Shown here piece by piece: positions 40,046 through 46,981 of a stretch of DNA of 46,981 bases. The DNA lies in assembly GCF_022288825.1 (NCBI RefSeq), contig NZ_JAKOOW010000018.1:2837-49817 (forward strand). Direction: 5' to 3'. The DNA is from Kingella pumchi (GTDB lineage: Bacteria; Pseudomonadota; Gammaproteobacteria; Burkholderiales; Neisseriaceae). Position 1 is the stretch's first letter, and every line of letters starts with the position of its first letter. A model generated the notes under the pieces. It was not told the origin of the DNA and made no database searches. It was given only the letters and a program-made list of their open reading frames with translations. A program made the position numbers and the translations under genes.

Positions 40046-41410
40046 ATGAAAAAAAACCTCATCCTCCCCCTCCTGCTCGCCCTATCCCTCCCCGCCCCCG
40101 CCGACCCTATCGACGACTTCGCCCAAGCCGAGCGTGAGCGGCAAAAAATCCCCGGCATCGCCGTCGGCATCTACCGCAACGGCGAAATCGTCAAACAACA
40201 AGGCTACGGGCTGGCGAATGTCGAACACCAAATCCCCGTGTCCGCCGACACCGTGTTTCAGACGGCCTCCATCGGCAAAATGTTCGCCGCCGCCGCCGTG
40301 ATGCTGCTCGTGGAAGACGGCAAAATCCGCCTCGACCAATCCGTGCGCGCCTACCTGCCCGAAGCCCCCAAAAGCTGGCAGCCCATCACCATCCGCCACC
40401 TGCTCAACCACACCGGCGGCATCGGCAACACCGAAACCGACTGGCAGCAAAACAGCAGCGAAAAACACATGCTGCGCCGCATCTACGCCGCCCCGCTGCA
40501 ATTCAAACCCGGCAGCCGCTGGGCATACAGCAACAACGGCTACGCCCTACTCGGCGCCGTCATCACCCGCGTTTCCGGCAAACACTACGGCGAAATCCTG
40601 CAAGAGCGCGTGTTTGCCCCGCTGGGCATGACTTCCGCCCGCGTCATCAGCGAGCGCGACATCGTCCCCCACCGCGCCGCAGGCTACGAACTGGACGACG
40701 CCGACGGCAGCCTGAAAAACCAAGAATGGGTCGCCCCCTATCACAACCAAACCGCCGACGGCTCGCTCTACCTCTCGCTCAACGACTACCGCCGCTGGCT
40801 CGCCGCCGTAGAAGCCCGCCAAATCCTCAAGCCCGAAAGCTGGCGCGAAATCTTCACCCCCGCCCGCCTGAACAACGGCGATACCTACCCCTACGGCTTC
40901 GGCTGGTCGCTCGTGCCCGCCCCCGACGGCAGCCCCATGAGCGGCCACCCCGGCGCATGGCAGGGCTTCAGCACCGAGCTGCGCCGCTACGAAGGCGATA
41001 ACACCGCCATCGTCGTCCTCACCAACCTTGCCGGCGTCGATACCGAAACCATCATCGAAGGCATCGCCGCGCGCACCAACCCGCGCTACCAAAAAAACCA
41101 CGCCCCCATCGCCGACCAACACCCCGCCCTCACCCGCGACTTCGAGCGCGTCCTGCTGCTCGTCAAACAAGGCAAACCGCACCCCGCCGTGCCCAAAGGT
41201 CGTCTGAAAGACCTGCACGCCAAATTCGCCGACGCAGGCAAGTGCCAAGCTCTGCCCACCCGCCACCAAAACAACGGCGACATCCAAGAGCGAGACTACC
41301 GCGTAGTCTGCGAAAAACGCATATTTGAAGGCAACGCCGATTTTGTCAAAGGCAAAACCGTGCGGCTGTGGTTGGAAGAGACGGCGGACGACAAAGCGCA
41401 AGGGCAATAG
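40046..41410 (+). CDS. Beta-lactamase-family serine hydrolase
   Basis: A 454-residue exported protein of the class C beta-lactamase/esterase/D,D-peptidase fold. The signal peptide is at about 1-19. The catalytic SxxK is S75-I-G-K78, the tyrosine motif is YSNNGY and the third box is SGHPGAWQG (HxG type). This set is typical of broad serine hydrolases and not of true antibiotic-hydrolysing enzymes. A C-terminal extension of about 100 residues follows the domain, with a Cys pair. AG-DUS and AG-mucDUS copies lie in frame at 40257 and 41197, so the gene carries foreign dialects inside its coding sequence. Confidence 0.82.
   Translation: MKKNLILPLLLALSLPAPADPIDDFAQAERERQKIPGIAVGIYRNGEIVKQQGYGLANVEHQIPVSADTVFQTASIGKMFAAAAVMLLVEDGKIRLDQSVRAYLPEAPKSWQPITIRHLLNHTGGIGNTETDWQQNSSEKHMLRRIYAAPLQFKPGSRWAYSNNGYALLGAVITRVSGKHYGEILQERVFAPLGMTSARVISERDIVPHRAAGYELDDADGSLKNQEWVAPYHNQTADGSLYLSLNDYRRWLAAVEARQILKPESWREIFTPARLNNGDTYPYGFGWSLVPAPDGSPMSGHPGAWQGFSTELRRYEGDNTAIVVLTNLAGVDTETIIEGIAARTNPRYQKNHAPIADQHPALTRDFERVLLLVKQGKPHPAVPKGRLKDLHAKFADAGKCQALPTRHQNNGDIQERDYRVVCEKRIFEGNADFVKGKTVRLWLEETADDKAQGQ
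40257..40268 (-). repeat. AG-DUS in the serine hydrolase gene
   Basis: Read as FQTAS, directly before and into the catalytic serine codon. Confidence 0.95.
41197..41208 (+). repeat. AG-mucDUS (AGGTCGTCTGAA)
   Basis: Dialect described for the N. mucosa group, read as GRLK in the serine hydrolase. Confidence 0.9.
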
Positions 41411-41453
41411 GCAGCCTGAAAACTCTGCTTTTCTAAACGGCGTCATTCCCGCG

Positions 41454-41519
41454 CAGGTCGGGTATTCATGCCCGACGTTGTGTAAACGAAACTTATCGGG
41501 CATCAATACCCAACCTACG
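41454..41519. repeat. REPIN-like element, copy 3, joined to a half dRS3
   Basis: CAGGTCGGGTATTCATGCCC at the left and CGGGCATCAATACCCAACCT at the right. The bases just before it (CATTCCCGCGCAGG) are the left half of a dRS3. Confidence 0.65.
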
Positions 41520-41564
41520 GCGAAGCGCAGCAGAGTGGCGAAGTTAAAGCGTAAAATCCGCCTT

Positions 41565-41846
41565 TCAGGCTGCCTTTTTGCCCTCGCAATAATGGCAATG
41601 CGGCAAATAGGCGCTGGAAAATGTTTGGATAAAGTGCGCTTCGGTTTGGTACGCGCGCGTCGGTTGCCAATAACCTTGCGCCTGCACCCAGTCGTATATC
41701 GGCACGCCCAGCGGATAGGCGGTCAGCACGCCGCTGAGCTTGTGTTCGGCAATCCATTGCTCCGCCGCTTCCTGCGTGGCAAAGCAGCCTGAAACCGCGT
41801 TTGCGCCGTCGCCTTGGAACAGCCAAACCATTGCCGTTTCGTTCAT
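41565..41846 (-). CDS. DUF7710-type small protein
   Basis: A 93-residue protein. The pattern VWLFQGDGANAVSGCF, EAAEQWIAEHKLSGVLTAYP, VPIYDWVQAQGYW and FSSAYLPHCHYCEG matches small DUF7710 proteins, whose role is unknown. An AAGGAA site precedes the ATG. The stop codon comes from a DUS (KKAA-stop). It faces away from the alpha/beta hydrolase gene. Confidence 0.75.
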   Translation of the reverse strand: MNETAMVWLFQGDGANAVSGCFATQEAAEQWIAEHKLSGVLTAYPLGVPIYDWVQAQGYWQPTRAYQTEAHFIQTFSSAYLPHCHYCEGKKAA

Positions 41847-41875
41847 TTTGATTCCTTCATTTGAATGCCTTAAAG

Positions 41876-41913
41876 GCAGCCTGAAAACAGGAAAACGCCG
41901 TTTTCAGGCTGCC
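41876..41913. repeat. DUS pair between divergent genes
   Basis: AGGCAGCCTGAAAAC and GTTTTCAGGCTGCC lie between the divergent DUF7710 and hydrolase genes. It cannot act as a terminator for either and lies in the shared promoter region. Confidence 0.7.
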
Positions 41914-41947
41914 ATAATCTCTCCACCCCTTCATCCGGAGTGCCAGC

Positions 41948-42811
41948 ATGCAACCCACCATTCTCCCCGCCCAAATCCCCGCCGCCATTGCCGCATCGCT
42001 GCGCCAACTCGGCGCAGTCATCGACCCATCCGCCACCGCGCCGTTGTACGCCCCGCTGCAAGCGCACGAGCCATACGCCGCCGCAGCCGTTACCCGCGAC
42101 CAGTCTTTCGGCAGCCACCCGCTGCAACGCTTGGACGTTTTTACCCCTGCAACACCCGCCCCCGCGCCGCGCCCCATCCTGCTGTTTGTGCACGGCGGCG
42201 GCTTTATCCGTGGCGACAAGCGCAGCGCAGACAGCCCGTTTTACGACAACATCATGCTGTGGGCGGCAGGCAGCGGGCTGCTCGGCATCAACATCAATTA
42301 TCGTCTCGCCCCCGAATATCCGTGGCCTGCCGCGCAACAAGACATCGCCGCCGCCCTGCTGTGGGTGCGGCATTACGCTGCCGAATATGGCGGTGACCCG
42401 CAGCGCATCATCCTGTGCGGGCACTCCGCAGGCGCGGCGCACATCGCCCAATATCTCGCCCACCCCACGCTGCGGTTGGGCAACGACGGCGTGCGCGGCG
42501 CGATACTGGTTTCGGGCATCTACGACACCGTTGCATTTGGCGACAACCCCGCCCGCCGCGCCTACTTCGGAAGCGACAGCGCCCAAATCGCCGCCCGCTC
42601 CGCGCAAACAGGGCTGTTGCAATGCGGCGTACCGCTGCTGATTGTCTGCGCCGAGTTGGATTCGCCCGAGTTCCACCAACAAGCCGCCGGTCTCGGCGTG
42701 CCGCACTATCTGCTGGCAGGGCACAGCCACATCTCGGAAATCTTTGCCGTCAACACGGACGACACCGCATTGGCAAACCTGATGCAAGCGTTTATCGCCG
42801 AACATGTTTGA
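41948..42811 (+). CDS. Alpha/beta hydrolase, hormone-sensitive-lipase type
   Basis: A 287-residue cytoplasmic esterase. It has the oxyanion-hole motif HGGGF from about residue 81, the nucleophile elbow GHSAGA with S160, a probable acid in CAELDSPEF and the catalytic His in GHSHIS. No signal peptide. A GGAG site precedes the ATG. Kynurenine formamidase-like and carboxylesterase relatives share this layout, so the substrate is open. Confidence 0.82.
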   Translation: MQPTILPAQIPAAIAASLRQLGAVIDPSATAPLYAPLQAHEPYAAAAVTRDQSFGSHPLQRLDVFTPATPAPAPRPILLFVHGGGFIRGDKRSADSPFYDNIMLWAAGSGLLGININYRLAPEYPWPAAQQDIAAALLWVRHYAAEYGGDPQRIILCGHSAGAAHIAQYLAHPTLRLGNDGVRGAILVSGIYDTVAFGDNPARRAYFGSDSAQIAARSAQTGLLQCGVPLLIVCAELDSPEFHQQAAGLGVPHYLLAGHSHISEIFAVNTDDTALANLMQAFIAEHV

Positions 42812-42904
42812 CAGCACAAGCCGTTTTCAGGCTGCCTGATCGGCGCGCCTGGGCGAAACAAATCACACGCACAAGCCCCAAAGGCAGCCTGAAAGGAACG
42901 CCCT

Positions 42905-43654
42905 ATGCCATCCATCCATCTCTACCACCCGCTGAACACGCTCAAACCCTTCGGTCAAAACATCTGGATTACCGACGGCGGCGAAATCCGCATGGCGTTT
43001 CCGCTCGGCGTCAAAATCCCGTTCAGCACGCGCATGACTGTGGTGCGGCTCGCGGACGGCGGTTTGTGGCGCCACTCGCCCATCGCCCCCACGCCCGAGT
43101 TGTTCGCGCAAATCGACGCGTTGGGCGAAGTAAGGCATTTGGTCTCGCCCAACAAAATCCACTACGCCCACATTAGCGCATGGCAGGCGCGCTATCCGCA
43201 GGCGGTGGCGTGGGCAAGCAAGGGCGTGCGCGAACGGGCAGCGGCGCAGGGCATCGCCGTTGCGTTTGACGACGATTTGGGCGATACCGCACCAAGCGCA
43301 TGGGCAAACGATTTGGCGCAGATGCCGTTTTCAGGCAGCCGCGTGATGACCGAAACCGTGTTTTTCCACCGCCCCAGCCGCACACTGATTCTCACCGACC
43401 TGATTGAAAACTTTGAAACCGCACATTTCCCCAGCCGCTTCTGGGCGGGCGTGATGAAGCTGACGGGCATCGCCGACCCCGACGGCAAAACCCCCGCCGA
43501 CTGGCGCGCCACCTTCACCGACAAAGCCGCCGCCCGCGCCGGCCTCGCGCAGATGCTGGCATGGCAGCCTGAAAAAATCATTCTGGCGCACGGGCGGTGT
43601 TACGGGCGCGATGCCGTCGCCGAATTGGAGCGGGCGTTTCGCTGGTTGGGCTAG
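42905..43654 (+). CDS. DUF4336 domain protein
   Basis: A 249-residue protein of the DUF4336 group, distantly related to metallo-beta-lactamase-fold hydrolases. Recognised by IWITDGGEIRMAFPLGVKIPFSTRMTVVRL, LWRHSPIAPTPEL, HLVSPNKIHYAHI and the C-terminal KIILAHGRCYGRDA. Some metal-ligand positions of true MBLs seem replaced, so activity is uncertain. A GAAAGGA site precedes the ATG. It may be co-transcribed with the hydrolase upstream, but a 93-bp gap with two DUS separates them. Confidence 0.8.
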   Translation: MPSIHLYHPLNTLKPFGQNIWITDGGEIRMAFPLGVKIPFSTRMTVVRLADGGLWRHSPIAPTPELFAQIDALGEVRHLVSPNKIHYAHISAWQARYPQAVAWASKGVRERAAAQGIAVAFDDDLGDTAPSAWANDLAQMPFSGSRVMTETVFFHRPSRTLILTDLIENFETAHFPSRFWAGVMKLTGIADPDGKTPADWRATFTDKAAARAGLAQMLAWQPEKIILAHGRCYGRDAVAELERAFRWLG

Positions 43655-43664
43655 GGTGAAACAC

Positions 43665-43708
43665 AAAGCAGCCTGAAAAGCATCGGATTGCTTTTCAGGC
43701 TGCTTTTT
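43665..43708. terminator. Bidirectional DUS terminator
   Basis: A 17-bp inverted repeat (AAAGCAGCCTGAAAAGC and its complement) with T5, between the convergent DUF4336 and MdaB-like genes. Confidence 0.85.
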
Positions 43709-43731
43709 ATTGCTGCGCTGCCGAAGCGCGG

Positions 43732-44322
43732 CTACGCGTCGGTGCGGCCGAATACGGTCTGCAGGTGCTGGCGGTAGTCGGCCAGATAGCGCTCGACTTG
43801 CGGGTTTTTCATTACGTCGTTGCAGATAAAGGTGGGCAGGCGGCGCAGGCCGAGAAATTCGTTGGCTTTGTGAAAATGCAGATAGACGCCGTCCACGCCG
43901 ACGCCTTCGAAGAAATCACCGGGGCGGGTAAAGGCTTCGATGGGGGCGTTCCAGGTGAGCGAGAGCATGTGGCGTTTGCCGTGCAGCAGGCCGCCGGTGC
44001 CGTAGCCTTCGGTGGGAGTGGCGCGGTGGCGGCCGTCGTTGGCCACCAGAATGTTGGCGCCGGCGGTGAATACGAGATCGACGTATTCTTTCACTTTCCA
44101 CGGCAGTCCCATCCACCAGCCGGGCATCTGCCAGATAACGGCGTCCATCCACAGGAATTTTTCCACTTCGGCCTTGGGGTCGTAGCCGTTTTCAACCGAA
44201 GTTTCGCGCACGCTGTGGCCGAGCGCCGTGAGTTCTTCGCGCGCCAGTTGGTGCAGGGTGCGGTTTAGGCGGCCTTGCGAGTGGCCGAATACTTGGGCGC
44301 CGTCGATGAGCAAAATATTCAT
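43732..44322 (-). CDS. mdaB: NAD(P)H-dependent oxidoreductase, MdaB-like
   Basis: A 196-residue flavodoxin-fold quinone reductase. It starts MNILLIDGAQVFGHSQGRLN (FAD phosphate loop) and has WQMPGWWMGLPWKVKEYVD, GKRHMLSLTWNAP and a conserved GVDGVYLHFHKANEFLG. These match MdaB, which reduces quinones by two electrons and protects against oxidative stress. The start at 44322 has a GGAG site. The ATG 11 codons earlier (44355) gives a non-family extension. Confidence 0.88.
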   Translation of the reverse strand: MNILLIDGAQVFGHSQGRLNRTLHQLAREELTALGHSVRETSVENGYDPKAEVEKFLWMDAVIWQMPGWWMGLPWKVKEYVDLVFTAGANILVANDGRHRATPTEGYGTGGLLHGKRHMLSLTWNAPIEAFTRPGDFFEGVGVDGVYLHFHKANEFLGLRRLPTFICNDVMKNPQVERYLADYRQHLQTVFGRTDA

Positions 44323-44346
44323 GTTGTTTCTCCGTTGGTGGTTTTC

Positions 44347-44382
44347 GCTTCGCAACTCCGCTTCGCTACGCAGGCTGCTTTT
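44347..44382 (+). repeat. Composite GCTTCGCAACTCCGCT repeat, copy 2
   Basis: GCTTCGCAACTCCGCTTCGC, then TACGCAGGCTGCTTTT. Near-identical to 14983-15020. It lies just upstream of mdaB. Confidence 0.7.
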
Positions 44383-44398
44383 TATGTTGCCAAAGTGC

Positions 44399-44430
44399 TT
44401 TCAGGCTGCCTGAAGCGGGGCAGCCTGAAA
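44399..44430 (-). terminator. DUS hairpin after the ABC ATPase gene
   Basis: TTTCAGGCTGCC and GGCAGCCTGAAA, 2 bases beyond the ATPase stop on the minus strand. Confidence 0.65.
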
Positions 44431-44431
44431 C

Positions 44432-45184
44432 TCAAATCGAATAGTCCATGCCCTGCAGAAACTGCTGGGCACGCTGGCTTTCGGGGCGGTGGAAGAAGAT
44501 GTCGGGCGTGGTTTCTTCAATGATGCAGCCGTTGTCCATAAAGACGATGCGGTCGGCGACTTTTTCGGCAAAGCCCATTTCGTGGGTAACGATGAGCATG
44601 CTCATGCCGTCGCGGGCGAGTTCGAGTACGACGTCGAGCACTTCGCGCACCATTTCGGGGTCGAGCGCGGCGGTGATTTCGTCAAGCAGGATGACTTCGG
44701 GGTTCATGCACAGGGCGCGGACGATGGCGATGCGCTGCTTCTGGCCGCCGGAGAGTTCGCGCGGGTAGGCGGTTTTGCGCTCGTACAGGCCGACGCGTTT
44801 GAGCAGTTTGTCGGCCTGCGCTTCGGCTTCGGCTCTGCTGCGTCCTTGGGCTTTAAGGGGGCCGAGCAGGATGTTGTCGATCACGTTCATGTGGGCGAAG
44901 AGTTCGTAACTTTGGAACACCATGCCGACTTTCTGCCGCGCGGCTTCCCAGGGCAGGTCTTTGCCGAATTCGCCGGCGCCGTCCATGACGATGCTGCCGC
45001 CCTGCTTTTCTTCGAGTCCGTTCACGCAGCGCAGCAGGGTAGATTTGCCGCTGCCGGAAGGGCCGAGGATGACGACGACTTCGCCTTTGTGCAGGTCGAG
45101 ATTAAGGGATTCGAGTATGGTTTTGTCGCCGTAGCGTTTGGTGAGCTGGCGGATGCTGAGCAGGAGTTTGCCGTCGGTGTGCAT
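44432..45184 (-). CDS. Polar amino-acid ABC transporter, ATP-binding subunit
   Basis: A 250-residue GlnQ/ArtP-type ATPase. Walker A is GPSGSGKST (41-49). The Q loop is in VFQSYELFAHM, the signature is LSGGQKQR and Walker B is VILLDEITAALD, where Ile replaces the usual Pro after DE. The H loop is VTHEMGFA. It is the third gene of the transporter, after two permeases, with 160 bases of DUS-rich spacer before it. No substrate-binding protein is encoded in this window. The substrate (glutamine, glutamate, cystine or similar) is unknown. Confidence 0.9.
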   Translation of the reverse strand: MHTDGKLLLSIRQLTKRYGDKTILESLNLDLHKGEVVVILGPSGSGKSTLLRCVNGLEEKQGGSIVMDGAGEFGKDLPWEAARQKVGMVFQSYELFAHMNVIDNILLGPLKAQGRSRAEAEAQADKLLKRVGLYERKTAYPRELSGGQKQRIAIVRALCMNPEVILLDEITAALDPEMVREVLDVVLELARDGMSMLIVTHEMGFAEKVADRIVFMDNGCIIEETTPDIFFHRPESQRAQQFLQGMDYSI

Positions 45185-45212
45185 ATCGGGTTTCCGTTTC
45201 GGATGGCAGTTT

Positions 45213-45355
45213 GGGGCAGCCTGAAAGGGGCTGCGGGTGGTTTTCAGGCTGCCTGAATGTTGTTTTCAGCTTAGGGGCAGCCTGAAAAGTGTTTTGTGGA
45301 ATTTCAGGCTGCCTTTGGCTGATTGGTGATAAAAGGCAGCCTGAAAGTCAGCTTT
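45213..45355. repeat. DUS-dense spacer inside the ABC operon
   Basis: Five DUS cores in about 140 bases between the second permease and the ATPase, in mixed orientation. Two hairpins are possible (about 45216-45255 and 45303-45347). They may lower ATPase expression by partial termination. Confidence 0.8.
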
Positions 45356-46016
45356 CCCATTTGCGCTCGAGTCGGGCGGACAAGAGCGAGAGTGGGTAGC
45401 AGATCAGAAAATACAGCACGAAAATCAGGCCGTAAATCCACAGCGGGGCGTCGGGGTGGGTGAGCAGCGAGTTTTCGATAATCTGCTGGCCGACTTTGAC
45501 CAGCTCGACTACGCCGATCAGGGCGGCCAGCGAGCTGGTTTTGACCATGCGGGTAAACAGGTTGATGGCGCCGGGCAGCACGCGGCGCAGCCCCTGCGGC
45601 AGTTCGATGTAAAAGAATACCTGCCGCCGTTTCAGGCCGAGTGCCAGCGCGGATTCGATCTGGTGTTTTTCAATCGAACCGAGCGCGCCGCGCACCAAAT
45701 CGCCCATTTCGGCGGTGCCCCACAGTACGAATACCCAGATGCACACCCACAGGCCGCTCAAATGCACGCCCGTCCAGGCCGACAGGCTGAAATGCAGCGC
45801 AAACAGCCATACCAGTATCGGCACAATGCGGATGGTTTCCAAATACAGGCGGCAGGCAGCCTGAAGGGCGCGGTTTCGCACCCGCATCAGCACGCCAAAC
45901 AGCGTGCCCAGCAGGCAGGAAAGCGCTACCGAAACCAGCGAAATCTGCGCCGTCAGCCACAGCCCGTGACCCAAACGCGCCAGATTCTGCCCCTGCATCA
46001 GCCAGTCAAACACCAT
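45348..46016 (-). CDS. Amino-acid ABC transporter permease (second)
   Basis: A 222-residue HisM/GlnP-type inner-membrane subunit. About five TM helices; the ATPase-contact EAA motif reads ESALALGLKRRQVFFYIELPQGLRRVLPGAINL. The start overlaps the end of the first permease by 11 bases, so the two are coupled and should form a heterodimer. Ends just before the DUS-rich spacer. Confidence 0.9.
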   Translation of the reverse strand: MVFDWLMQGQNLARLGHGLWLTAQISLVSVALSCLLGTLFGVLMRVRNRALQAACRLYLETIRIVPILVWLFALHFSLSAWTGVHLSGLWVCIWVFVLWGTAEMGDLVRGALGSIEKHQIESALALGLKRRQVFFYIELPQGLRRVLPGAINLFTRMVKTSSLAALIGVVELVKVGQQIIENSLLTHPDAPLWIYGLIFVLYFLICYPLSLLSARLERKWES

Positions 46017-46665
46017 ATTTCGCCCTCCGCACGCGGTTTTCGGCGTAACGCGCCGCCAGCGACACCGGCAGCAGGATAATCAGATAGCTGAGCAGCAGCA
46101 AGAGCAGCGCTTCATTGGTTTTGTAGTCCATGCCGATAATGTCTTTGGTGACGAACATCAGTTCCATCACCGAAACCGCACCGATTACCGATGTTTCTTT
46201 CATCAGAAACAGCACATTTGCACCCACCGCCGGCAGCGCCACCGCCCACGCCTGCGGCAGCACCACATGGCGGAATATCTGCAGCGGCGTCAGCCCAATG
46301 GCTTTGGCCGCTTCGCTCTGCCCTTTGGGCACCGCCAGCAGCCCGGCACGCAGCGCTTCGGCCATATAGCTGCCGCCGAGAAACACCAGGGCAATCACGC
46401 CACAGGTAAAGCCGTCTAATTTGATACCGAGCTTCGGTAGGCCGTAATACAGGAAAAACAATTGGATCAGCAGCGGCGTATTGCGCGACAGCTCGACATA
46501 CGCGCGCGCCGCCCGATACAGCGGCCGCACACGGTAGGCCGTTACCACCGCCACACCCAAACCCAGCAGCAGCGACAAGGCCACGCCCCACACGGAAAGC
46601 TCCAGCGTAACCCATGCCGCATCGGCAAAACGCGGTACCGCCTGCCAAAAATAAGACCAGTTCAT
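46006..46665 (-). CDS. Amino-acid ABC transporter permease (first)
   Basis: A 219-residue HisQ-type permease with about five TM helices and the EAA motif EAAKAIGLTPLQIFRHVVLPQAWAVALP. The typical SRNTPLLIQLFFLYYGLP segment is present. I start at MNWSYFWQAVP, as in the family. The frame is open 24 codons further upstream, but that part is Arg/Cys-rich and lies on the promoter. First gene of the unit. Confidence 0.9.
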   Translation of the reverse strand: MNWSYFWQAVPRFADAAWVTLELSVWGVALSLLLGLGVAVVTAYRVRPLYRAARAYVELSRNTPLLIQLFFLYYGLPKLGIKLDGFTCGVIALVFLGGSYMAEALRAGLLAVPKGQSEAAKAIGLTPLQIFRHVVLPQAWAVALPAVGANVLFLMKETSVIGAVSVMELMFVTKDIIGMDYKTNEALLLLLLSYLIILLPVSLAARYAENRVRRAKYGV

Positions 46666-46710
46666 TCGGGAAACCCCGTCCCGCGCGCAGGCGCGAATAA
46701 AAAACTGCGG

Positions 46711-46716
46711 ATTGTA
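46711..46716 (-). promoter_or_regulatory. Possible -10 box of the ABC operon
   Basis: The minus strand reads TATTCTACAAT; TACAAT lies 45 bases before the permease ATG. A TTTGTC 16 bases further upstream is a weak -35. Confidence 0.4.
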
Positions 46717-46856
46717 GAATACTCGTTTGCAGGACAAAAGAGATTGTCGTTATAAAGCTTATGCTGTGGCGTAACTTTCTTATTTCGGCGGTTCTTCTTC
46801 GCTACTGCTTGAAGTTGTTGAGCTGAATATTTGCTTCAGAAGTCCGAACAATAGCA
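46717..46856. other. AT-richer upstream region, nothing recognised
   Basis: About 140 bases of lower-GC sequence between the ABC promoter and a DUS terminator. No tRNA or small gene is supported on either strand. Confidence 0.5.
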
Positions 46857-46892
46857 AAAGGCAGCCTGAAATCCGGGTTTCAGGCTGCCTTT
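46857..46892. terminator. DUS hairpin downstream of the rRNA operon
   Basis: A perfect 15-bp stem (AAAGGCAGCCTGAAA and its complement) with a 6-base loop and T3. Second stop signal after the 5S gene. Confidence 0.75.
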
Positions 46893-46921
46893 ATACGCTC
46901 CTTACGCTTCCCCAAGCAGAA

Positions 46922-46953
46922 ACCCCCTGCCTATGATTTATTAGGCAGGGGGT
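46922..46953 (-). terminator. rRNA operon terminator
   Basis: ACCCCCTGCCT pairs perfectly with AGGCAGGGGGT (11 bp, 10-base loop). It lies about 10 bases after the 5S 3' end on the minus strand and is followed by TTTCT. Confidence 0.85.
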
Positions 46954-46962
46954 ATGAATAAG

Positions 46963-46981
46963 GGTTTGGCGGTGACCTACT
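46963..46981 (-). rRNA. rrf: 5S rRNA, 3' end (partial)
   Basis: The minus strand reads AGTAGGTCACCGCCAAACCC, the conserved 3' end of beta-proteobacterial 5S rRNA (GAAAGTAGGTCA, then the closing stem). The rest lies outside the window. With the terminator next to it, this marks the end of an rRNA operon. Confidence 0.75.

Noticed and set aside
46740..46856. Possible tRNA or small RNA upstream of the ABC operon
   Set aside because: No cloverleaf, T-loop motif or clear promoter could be found on either strand.

Overview
This window comes from a GC-rich member of the Neisseriaceae. The main clue is the DNA uptake sequence (DUS): AGGCAGCCTGAA and its close form AAGCAGCCTGAA, with their complements, occur dozens of times, mostly between genes and often as inverted pairs that make transcription terminators. 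This matches the Kingella-type DUS dialect, not the ATGCCGTCTGAA dialect of the meningococcus. Gene order supports the family: minC-minD-minE-oxyR is a neisserial arrangement, and a dRS3-type repeat is present. I cannot name a species from the sequence alone.

Layout. 1-11.5 kb is core housekeeping: heptosyltransferase I, HemW, CbpM/CbpA, an OmpR-type two-component pair, MurI, AccA, AroC, PurN, enolase and FtsB. 11.5-16 kb is periplasm and envelope: an alpha-carbonic anhydrase, a TonB-dependent siderophore receptor with a possible Fur-controlled promoter, a 45-residue lipoprotein and a GDSL esterase. 16-24 kb holds PtsI/PtsH, DnaX, HldD, an RlmK-type methyltransferase and an MFS symporter. RNase P RNA (minus strand) and a polyamine-binding lipoprotein follow, then minCDE-oxyR, AroG, a secreted hypothetical protein and a PabB-PabC fusion.

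From 33 to 44 kb the window becomes more accessory. An LTA-synthase-like phosphotransferase gene lies between two copies of a ~93-bp sequence and ends in a foreign-dialect DUS terminator. After it come a DUF4291 protein, an unknown membrane protein, RadA, a lipoprotein, a 161-bp MITE, an Arg/Lys-rich hypothetical, a serine hydrolase, a DUF7710 protein, an alpha/beta hydrolase, a DUF4336 protein and an MdaB-like reductase. All eight DUS of other dialects that I found lie between 35.2 and 41.2 kb, which suggests import from Neisseria species. The right end has an amino-acid ABC transporter (two permeases and an ATPase) and then the 3' end of a 5S rRNA gene with its terminator, so an rRNA operon enters from the right on the minus strand.

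The most unusual feature is how far the uptake sequence is built into gene structure. It supplies stop codons for at least six genes and stems for most terminators, sits in the P12 region of RNase P RNA, and makes up the flexible linkers of DnaX (12 intact cores in about 0.6 kb) and MinC (four).
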